Shown here in pieces: positions 25,452 through 31,797 of a DNA stretch of 64,000 nt; position 1 is the stretch's first letter; every line of letters begins with the position of its first letter. The stretch is taken from contig JABHEG010000042.1 in assembly GCA_018676675.1 (NCBI GenBank), positions 124,001 through 188,000 of the forward strand, read 5' to 3'. The notes under the pieces are model-generated. The model did not search any database, was not told the origin of the DNA, and worked only from the letters and a program-made list of their open reading frames with translations. The DNA comes from Lentisphaerota bacterium. GTDB taxonomy: Bacteria; Verrucomicrobiota; Lentisphaeria; Oligosphaerales; JABHEG01. The translations under genes and the position numbers were made by a program.

Positions 25452-25771
25452 GATCTTCGTTCTCCTCTTCCGCGGCCGTTCCCCAAGGGGGGTAAGCTGG
25501 ACACCGGCCAGTCTGTGACCCGGTGTACGTTTCGCGGAGTCTAGACGGCGTTTCGTGGACGGGCGGACCAACTCCGACTCCGTTCCTGCCGATCTCAACG
25601 GCGGGGACGCATTCCCCATCATCGTTGGCTGGTACAATTCGCGCAGAACAGAAGAATGCAAGCCTCTTCCGTCCGTTTTCTTTGGCGGTTTCGAGAGTAT
25701 GTTATCCATCACTTAAGAGTGTTGCAACCCACTGCCGTGCAAACGTGCATTGTGAGAAGGGCTTCAGAGCC
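25452..25771. other. Divergent intergenic region (320 bp)
   Basis: This gap lies between the GcvH-like gene (-) and the RDD gene (+) and should hold both promoters. It contains a CCCC-AA-GGGG palindrome (25481-25490) and a 7-base inverted repeat ACACCGG/CCGGTGT (25501-25507 and 25520-25526). I see no convincing -35/-10 pair and no gene. Confidence 0.5.
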
Positions 25772-26509
25772 ATGCCCACAGCAGAACGCAGATACATCCT
25801 GAAAGCTTTCGATGGTGAAGAATTTGGGCCGGTCGATCAGGATTGCCTGATGCGCTGGGCCGAGAACGGCCGGATCACCGCGTACTGTGAGATTCGCAGT
25901 ACGCTTCTTCCGCGCTGGGAGAAGGCCAAAGACGTCTCTTTTCTGCGGGATATCATCGCCCAGCAGCAGACCGACGAGGAGGAACACGCCCCGTCTGTGC
26001 TGGCCAAAATAAGGTCCCGAGCTGCGCTGAGGGCGAACAAACAGGAGAGTCGTTCCGGGCTGACCCGAGCCAAGGTCCAGGACTACGAACTGGCGGGCAT
26101 CCCGCAACGCCTAGCATCCGGTATCTCGGATATTGTGATGGTCTTCGTGTTTGCGCTATGCGTGTACTTCATGATGGCGTTTTTTGTCAATGCCGGACTC
26201 GATCCGGACGTTGGGTTCTACCTTGGTTTCATTGTCTTTTACATTGGCCTGGTTATGTACTTTGCCTGGACGGTGGCATTCCAATCACAGACGATAGGGC
26301 ATCGCGTGTGGGGACTGTTGCTGCTCAGCGATGAAGAGACGGTCTTTCTCGGCCGGGGCTTCCTTTTCTCGCTCGGCATCATATTGTTTTGGTTCCTTAC
26401 ACCTTTCGCGATGTACATCACCCCATCAGGGCGGGCCTTCCAGGATTTGCTCAGCGGGACATACGTGGTGAAGACTCGGGTGGTGTCAAGCAAGAAGAGA
26501 CGGAAGTGA
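25772..26509 (+). CDS. GYF_2 plus RDD domain membrane protein
   Basis: The 245-residue protein starts with a GYF_2-like domain (residues 1-60: YILKAFDGEEFGPVDQDCLMRWAENGRI with TLLPRWEKAKD), known as a peptide-binding or signalling module. After a charged linker it has an RDD-family membrane domain: GIPQRLASGISDIV at about residue 109, a first helix with FVFALCVYFMMAFFV, a second with FYLGFIVFYIGLVMYFAW, then QTIGHRVWGLLLL and a third hydrophobic segment. RDD proteins have been linked to Na+/H+ exchange and amyloid-like export, but their role is not settled. ATG 25772 is preceded by AGAAGGG at 12 bases. The next gene (LptF/LptG) starts 8 bases later, so the two are likely co-expressed. Confidence 0.8.
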   Translation: MPTAERRYILKAFDGEEFGPVDQDCLMRWAENGRITAYCEIRSTLLPRWEKAKDVSFLRDIIAQQQTDEEEHAPSVLAKIRSRAALRANKQESRSGLTRAKVQDYELAGIPQRLASGISDIVMVFVFALCVYFMMAFFVNAGLDPDVGFYLGFIVFYIGLVMYFAWTVAFQSQTIGHRVWGLLLLSDEETVFLGRGFLFSLGIILFWFLTPFAMYITPSGRAFQDLLSGTYVVKTRVVSSKKRRK

Positions 26510-26517
26510 CCGCCCCT

Positions 26518-27678
26518 ATGGGAGACAGTTCGGCTGCTTCACCACCTTCCCCGGATGCTGTCCCTCCGCCTTCGGTGTCCCGCCGGACATCAGGAACGCT
26601 TATCCGGTACGTTGCGTGCCAGTTCATCATCCCGTTGTGTTGCTGTGTGGGTGGTTTCGCGGCTCTTTTCCTGATTTCTGATGTATTCGACGTTTTGCGT
26701 GACTTCCTTGAGGTACGGGCCTCGCTCGCCACGGTAGTGACCTACTTCCTGCTCCGCCAACCGGTCAATCTCGTCAACGTACTGCCGATGTCGCTATTGC
26801 TCTCATCGTGCTTCATGGTCAGCATGATGGGGCGTCACAACGAGGTGACGGCTTTGCGGGCGGCCGGGGTCTCGGTGATGCGTTGGTGCTTGCCCGTCTG
26901 GGGCATCGCCATCCTTTTCTCCGGGCTGGCTTTTTTGCTCAACGAACGTTGGGCCACGAAATGCAGCGTTCGAGCGGAAGAGCTTCTCGAGGAAACGACC
27001 ACGGATGCCAAGCTTCGGGAACGAGGGAGAGCCAAGTTGGCCTACCACAACCATGTGGCCCATCGTGACTGGTATTTCCAGGCCTTTTCTCGCGATGGTG
27101 ACAAGCTCGGGGTACTGATCAAGCAATCCCATCCGGATGGACGGTCCAAATGGGAGTTGCGTGCGGCCAAGGCGAGTTTTGGCGATGGGAACTGGGTTTT
27201 CTCGGATGGCAGTGTAACGCGTTTCGACAGTGAGGGGGCTCTGGTAGAGGGGCCGGAAGTCCATTTTGAGACGCACAGTATCGATGGGCTTGACGAGCGG
27301 CCTGCTGACATTCTCAGCAGTATGCGTCCGGCCGAGGAGCTTTCCGTGCGGGAGCTTTTGCGCGTTCTCAGGGTCAACCGAGCTTTGCCTGTCGCGACTC
27401 GGAATGCGTCCTTGACCATGCTTTGGTATCGACTCAGCTTCCCTACATCGTGCTTGATCGCTGCATTGTTGGGGATAGGGCTGTCGGTAACCCCTGAACG
27501 GACCGGTGCTCTAAAGGGATTCGCCACTGCCGTTGGCATCATGGTGCTCTATTACGTTGCGGACCAGTTCTTCCTCCTGTTGGGGAAAAATGGGGTTCTT
27601 CCCCCGCTGATCGGCGGGAGCCTACCGAACGTGTTATTTCTTGGCTGGGGATGTCGGGAAGTCTACGCTCGGCGCTGA
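26518..27678 (+). CDS. LptF/LptG-family lipopolysaccharide export permease
   Basis: The 386-residue protein matches the YjgP/YjgQ (LptF/LptG) family, which forms the inner-membrane part of the LPS exporter with LptB2. It has a Ser/Pro-rich N-terminal tail, membrane helix 1 (IRYVACQFIIPLCCCVGGF), helices 2-3 including LPMSLLLSSCFMVSMMGRHNEVTALRAAGVS (family hallmark), a large periplasmic beta-jellyroll (about 150-260), and C-terminal helices with SFPTSCLIAALLGIGLSV and ATAVGIMVLYYVADQFFLLLG. Only one such gene is visible here. ATG 26518 has GGAAGTG nine bases before it; GTG 26506 (GTGA overlap with the RDD stop) is an alternative. It implies an outer membrane with LPS or a related glycolipid. 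Confidence 0.88.
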   Translation: MGDSSAASPPSPDAVPPPSVSRRTSGTLIRYVACQFIIPLCCCVGGFAALFLISDVFDVLRDFLEVRASLATVVTYFLLRQPVNLVNVLPMSLLLSSCFMVSMMGRHNEVTALRAAGVSVMRWCLPVWGIAILFSGLAFLLNERWATKCSVRAEELLEETTTDAKLRERGRAKLAYHNHVAHRDWYFQAFSRDGDKLGVLIKQSHPDGRSKWELRAAKASFGDGNWVFSDGSVTRFDSEGALVEGPEVHFETHSIDGLDERPADILSSMRPAEELSVRELLRVLRVNRALPVATRNASLTMLWYRLSFPTSCLIAALLGIGLSVTPERTGALKGFATAVGIMVLYYVADQFFLLLGKNGVLPPLIGGSLPNVLFLGWGCREVYARR

Positions 27679-27682
27679 CTAG

Positions 27683-27698
27683 CGCTCAGGCTTGAGCG
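27683..27698 (+). terminator. Weak hairpin between the LptF/G and SUMF1-domain genes
   Basis: CGCTCA-GGCT-TGAGCG starts four bases after the lptF/G stop, followed by TTGTGG. This is a possible weak terminator or processing site. Confidence 0.3.
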
Positions 27699-27733
27699 TT
27701 GTGGCTGTCATCAGAGAGGCGGGCAGATAGTCG

Positions 27734-28981
27734 ATGAACGAGAAAGACCGCCTTCGCCCTTCTGATGCACACGAACCCGCCGCAGAGCGTCCATCCGAGC
27801 CGTTGGTAAGAGAGGAAGAGCGTCCTCCGACGGAAGGGGGAGCCAAGACCAAACGGAAGCCGTCTCGGGCGAGACTGCTGGTTTGGCTCATCGAGCTCGC
27901 CCTGTTGCTTGCCTGTGTGGAGCACTTTGTGGTCAGGCCGTGGCTTGCGCGACGCAGTCCCGCAAAGCCGCCTCGGAAGGTCATTTTGCCATTTGGTGAT
28001 CCTGCGCCACTGGTCTGGGGAGGAGCGTCCCCCGTTGCCGGGGTTGCTGAATACTCGGAGGCCCGTCTGTCCTTGTTGAGAGGGCTTGCCGATGGGAGTG
28101 CAGCGGCTCGGGAGACTCAGGTGATGACCTCGCGACAGCACCGCCTCCCGATCGAGATCGAGAACGGGATCGCCATGCGTTTTCGGCTGATTCCAGCCGG
28201 GACGTTCTCCATGGGGAGTCCGGAGACCGAACGCGGGCGTTGGGAAGGCGAGAAGCAGCATGTGGCCTCGGTCTCCCGACCGTTCTACCTGGGCACTCAC
28301 GAGGTGACTCAGGCGCAGTGGATGTCGGTGATGCCGACAAATCCATCGCGTTTCGATGGTGACAACAGACCGGTGGAAGAGGTCGATTGGTACGACTGCC
28401 AACGCTTCGTGATCGCTCTCTGCGAGAAGGAAGGCGTGGATGTTGGGACGTATCGGTTGCCGACCGAGATCGAGTGGGAGTATGCCTGTCGCGCAGGCAC
28501 GACGACGGCCTATCACTTTGGCAGTCAGATGAAGGGCCTTGGGGCATTCGCCGATTATGCCGGGAACAACGACCGCGAGACACGTGAAGTGGGGCGGCGC
28601 AGGCCCAACGCCTATGGACTCTATGACATGCATGGGAACGTGTGGGAGTGGTGCCAGGATCTCTTCAAGGCGTACCCCGGCGGACCGGCACTGGATCCGT
28701 CTCGGCGGGACTGGCGAATGCTGCGGGGCGGCAACTGGCACGAGCCGGCGTCCACCTGTCGGAGTGCCAATCGGTGTCGACTTCCCCCACTCTCAAAGGG
28801 CAACGTTCTCGGCTTCCGGGTGCTGCGCCGGATTGATGCCGCGTTCTTAGAAGCGCCGGGCGGGGCCGTGAACGAGACTCCCGGTGCTGACTCGCAGGCC
28901 AATGCCAAGGAAGTTACACCGACTCAGAGCATCGAGAACGGAGCGGAAACACCGAAGGATGGGGAGAAGACGCATGACTAA
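27734..28981 (+). CDS. Membrane-anchored SUMF1/FGE-domain protein
   Basis: The 415-residue protein has a charged N-terminus, one membrane helix (about 48-67, ARLLVWLIELALLLACVE) and a SUMF1-type domain (about 140-370). The domain contains MRFRLIPAGTFSMGSP, HEVTQAQWMSVM, EVDWYDCQRF, YRLPTEIEWEYACRAG, GLYDMHGNVWEWC and a C-terminal LRGGNWHEPASTCRSANRCR...GFRVL. In true formylglycine-generating enzymes two catalytic cysteines bind copper; here the second (C in STCRSANR) is present but the residue five before it is Glu instead of Cys. I therefore cannot claim copper-oxidase activity; many SUMF1-domain proteins serve other functions. The gene overlaps the sulfatase by 8 bases (ATGACTAA). This pairing suggests a link to sulfatase maturation or binding (inference). 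Confidence 0.85.
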   Translation: MNEKDRLRPSDAHEPAAERPSEPLVREEERPPTEGGAKTKRKPSRARLLVWLIELALLLACVEHFVVRPWLARRSPAKPPRKVILPFGDPAPLVWGGASPVAGVAEYSEARLSLLRGLADGSAAARETQVMTSRQHRLPIEIENGIAMRFRLIPAGTFSMGSPETERGRWEGEKQHVASVSRPFYLGTHEVTQAQWMSVMPTNPSRFDGDNRPVEEVDWYDCQRFVIALCEKEGVDVGTYRLPTEIEWEYACRAGTTTAYHFGSQMKGLGAFADYAGNNDRETREVGRRRPNAYGLYDMHGNVWEWCQDLFKAYPGGPALDPSRRDWRMLRGGNWHEPASTCRSANRCRLPPLSKGNVLGFRVLRRIDAAFLEAPGGAVNETPGADSQANAKEVTPTQSIENGAETPKDGEKTHD

Positions 28982-30464
28982 GAGGCCAAATGTCCTGTTC
29001 CTGATGACGGATCAGCACAACTCCCTCAGTATGGGGTGTGCCGGACACACCACCGTGCGGACACCGGCTCTGGACGGCCTTGCCGCTCAAGGTGTTCGGT
29101 TTACTTCAGCCTACTGCAACAACCCCATCTGTGCTCCCTCCCGGATCTCCTTTGCGACCGCGCAATACCCTCATACCCACGGCTTCCTCGGGAACAACAA
29201 CTTCGAGTTTGAGGAACGCAACTCCGATACGCTGGCAGCCGTGTTCCGCCGCCATGGGTACCAGACAGCCCTCATTGGCAAGGCCCATATGATCAGGGCG
29301 TGGGACAATGAGGGGTATGAGCACCTCAGGTACTGCGATCTCTGTGATTCTGACCGGGCGGATCCCACAACGAACCACTATTTCCAGTATCTGATCGAGA
29401 ACGGAGTTGCCGACGCGTACGAAGATGGGACGTTACCGCGGGACAGTGAAGCGGTGCGCAAGAAGTGTGCTGTGGCGCAGCTCCCGTACGAGCACACCAA
29501 TGAGCACTGGACGGGGGAGGAAACGCTGTCTTTTCTCGAGAATCGAGATCAGGCCCGCCCGTTTCTGGTCCACATGACGTTCGAGCGTCCTCACCCTCAC
29601 TGGACTCCCGCGGCCGAACATGCCGACATGTATGATCCTGAAACGATCGAGCTGGGACCGGATGCGGTGGATTGGTGGGAGAACAGATGGGCAGGTCGCC
29701 CGGAATTCATCATGCGGGCGGCGGCCAATCGCATGCGTGGTTTTTCTCTGGCGGATCTGAAGAAGGCGATTGCCTACCACTTCGCGCTGGTGACGGTGAT
29801 TGACATGGAGATCGGGCGCGTTCTGGACTGGCTGAAGGAGCATGGTGAGCTGGACAACACCATTGTCGTCTACACGGCCGACCATGGTGATTTTGCCGGT
29901 GACCACGGCATCTGCGACAAGAACATGGGGATTTACGAGTCAATCCACCGTATACCGTTCCTGCTTACCTATCCCGGGAGCCCGCAGGGGGTCACACGGG
30001 ATGGGATTATCGAGTCGGTGGATCTGTTCCCCACGCTGTGTGATCTGGCTTCCGTGCCGTGTCCGGCTGGGGTCGATGGGCGTTCGGTTGTGCCCGAAGC
30101 CGAGGGGCGCGGGGATGGCAAGCCACAGGCGATCTGTGAATGGGACTTCCCCGCCCCCCAGCGGCGTGTCAACGCCATCCGGACACCGCGGCATCGTCTT
30201 GTCTATTATTCCCATGAGCAGGGCGGCGAGCTCTATGACCACGAGACGGACCCTTACGAAATGGAGAATCTCTGGGACTCTCCGGCGCACCGTGGTGCCC
30301 GACTCGCCCTGCTGGAACAGTTGCTTGATCAGGTCAACCTCTACCGGCGTAAAAGCGATTTCGACACTGACGCCGTGCAGGCCCAACGCGAGCGTTACCT
30401 GCCCAGTCGGTTGCTGCATAAGCGTTGTGTCAAATGGTCGGATATCCGCGACACATTCGGGTGA
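28974..30464 (+). CDS. Arylsulfatase-family sulfatase
   Basis: This 496-residue alkaline-phosphatase-fold enzyme starts KRPNVLFLMTDQH (metal-binding Asp), followed by the type-I sulfatase signature C53-APSR in NPICAPSRISF, where the Cys would be oxidised to formylglycine. Other motifs are HGFLGNNNF, TALIGKAHM, TADHGDFAGDHGICDKN and EQGGELYDHETDPYEMENL. No signal peptide is seen, so the protein is predicted cytoplasmic, which is unusual for polysaccharide sulfatases but common for those acting on small sulfated sugars. ATG 28974 follows GGGGAGAAG and overlaps the SUMF1-domain gene by 8 bases; the longer in-frame ORF starts inside that gene. The substrate is unknown. Its presence fits the degradation of sulfated polysaccharides. 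Confidence 0.93.
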   Translation: MTKRPNVLFLMTDQHNSLSMGCAGHTTVRTPALDGLAAQGVRFTSAYCNNPICAPSRISFATAQYPHTHGFLGNNNFEFEERNSDTLAAVFRRHGYQTALIGKAHMIRAWDNEGYEHLRYCDLCDSDRADPTTNHYFQYLIENGVADAYEDGTLPRDSEAVRKKCAVAQLPYEHTNEHWTGEETLSFLENRDQARPFLVHMTFERPHPHWTPAAEHADMYDPETIELGPDAVDWWENRWAGRPEFIMRAAANRMRGFSLADLKKAIAYHFALVTVIDMEIGRVLDWLKEHGELDNTIVVYTADHGDFAGDHGICDKNMGIYESIHRIPFLLTYPGSPQGVTRDGIIESVDLFPTLCDLASVPCPAGVDGRSVVPEAEGRGDGKPQAICEWDFPAPQRRVNAIRTPRHRLVYYSHEQGGELYDHETDPYEMENLWDSPAHRGARLALLEQLLDQVNLYRRKSDFDTDAVQAQRERYLPSRLLHKRCVKWSDIRDTFG

Positions 30465-30465
30465 T

Positions 30466-30509
30466 GGGCAGACGGGGTGCGTTCTCTTGCAGTAGAACGC
30501 AAGGTGCCC
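30466..30509 (+). terminator. Two-part hairpin after the sulfatase gene
   Basis: Two bases after the sulfatase stop, GGGCA (30466-30470) pairs with TGCCC (30505-30509). Inside it GCGTTCT (30479-30485) pairs with AGAACGC (30494-30500) with an 8-base loop. It lies just upstream of the kinase gene and could end the sulfatase transcript or form part of the kinase leader. No T-tract. Confidence 0.4.
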
Positions 30510-30549
30510 TATCATACCGACTGTGGCAGGAACTCAACTCAAGGACGAT

Positions 30550-31797
30550 ATGGCTGACATCGGGACAGACAGAGCTTCGATCATCGTGGCCGATGACGAT
30601 CCCCTGGCGCTCAAAATGTATGAGCGTATCCTGGGGACGAGGTTCGACGTGCGGACCTGCGACGACGGAAGCGGGGTGCTGGCTGAATTTGCCTTCACCC
30701 CGGCACGCTGTGTCATCCTGGACAACAACATGCCGGGGATGGATGGCCGCGCGACGACTGAGGCCTTGCGCCAGTCGGCATTGAGCTGGAATGTGCCCAT
30801 CATCATTGTGTCCGCTGAAGACGAGGAGAGTGACATCCTGGATGGGTTGTCATTCGGCGCTGATGACTATCTGGTCAAGCCGGTCAAGGGGTCCGAACTG
30901 CTGGCTAAGATCACGGTGGCGCTACGCCGTCGGAGCTACGATGGAGCAGAGGCCACGTTTGGCCCCGGGAGCATCTTCTATGGTCGCTACCAGATCGATC
31001 GGCAACTTGGGGAAGGGGGCTACAGCCGGGTGTTTCGAGCTCGGGATCTGCGGCCGCAGCAGGAGAACCCGTGGGTTGCGCTGAAGGTCATTGAGATCCC
31101 GAAGCTCACGAGCAGAGAGCGGGCCATGTCATACTTCCTTCGGGAAGCCTATGAGCACTCCCGTCTGGACCACCCAAACATCGTGAAACTCTTCGACTTT
31201 GGCCACATCGAGCGCTTTTTCTTCCTTGTTATGGAATACCTGGAAGGTGTGACGGCATTGGACCGAGCCAACTCGGTTGAGCCGGTCTCGGAGCCGGAGC
31301 TGCTGTTTGTCGGCCATGAGATCAGTGAGGCTCTGGCCTGTCTCGATCGTCACGATCTGATTCATCGTGATGTCAAGCCATCCAACATCATGCTTTGCCC
31401 GGGGGACGTGATTAAGCTTCTCGACTTTGGACTGACCAAGAACCCCAAGGAAGAGACCCTCAACTTGAATGAGGAGTTTCACGGGACGCCTGCCTACATG
31501 TCGCCTGAGCAGATTCTGAATGACGATGTCGACATCCGTGCCGACCTCTACTCCCTCGGGGCCACACTTTACAGCATGGCTACGGGGCAGCAGCTCTTCG
31601 GCGGGGCATCTGCCGCCGGTGTGCTGCAGATGCATCTGTCGGAGGATCCCGCGCCGGTCAGGACGTTGCGCGGAGATCTGAGCAAAGCATTCTCTGAACT
31701 CATCGACAAGAGCCTGCGTCGGCGTCGTGAGGAACGCCCGACGATCGGTGAGTTTCAGATGCTGTGCGAGCTGCTCATGGTTGGTTCGGGGAATTGA
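30550..31797 (+). CDS. Receiver domain - Ser/Thr protein kinase fusion
   Basis: The 415-residue cytoplasmic protein joins a CheY-like receiver (residues 10-125: acidic DDD 15-17, phospho-acceptor D58 in LDNNMPG, S88, K110 in YLVKPVKG) to a Hanks-type kinase (about 145-410). The kinase has GEGGYSRV (154-161), the ATP lysine K179 in VALKVIE, HRDVKPSN (272-279), DFGLT (292-296) and GTPAYMSPE (312-320), with all catalytic residues in place. A receiver directly in front of the kinase suggests that a histidine kinase controls the Ser/Thr kinase. No histidine kinase is visible here. ATG 30550 has AAGGA close upstream; a GTG at 30523 is an alternative. The 3' end overlaps the convergent GH42-like gene by 23 bases. 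Confidence 0.92.
   Translation: MADIGTDRASIIVADDDPLALKMYERILGTRFDVRTCDDGSGVLAEFAFTPARCVILDNNMPGMDGRATTEALRQSALSWNVPIIIVSAEDEESDILDGLSFGADDYLVKPVKGSELLAKITVALRRRSYDGAEATFGPGSIFYGRYQIDRQLGEGGYSRVFRARDLRPQQENPWVALKVIEIPKLTSRERAMSYFLREAYEHSRLDHPNIVKLFDFGHIERFFFLVMEYLEGVTALDRANSVEPVSEPELLFVGHEISEALACLDRHDLIHRDVKPSNIMLCPGDVIKLLDFGLTKNPKEETLNLNEEFHGTPAYMSPEQILNDDVDIRADLYSLGATLYSMATGQQLFGGASAAGVLQMHLSEDPAPVRTLRGDLSKAFSELIDKSLRRRREERPTIGEFQMLCELLMVGSGN

Noticed and set aside
25633-25638. TACAAT as a possible -10 box upstream of the RDD gene
   Set aside because: No -35 element 16-18 bases upstream, and a single hexamer is expected by chance.
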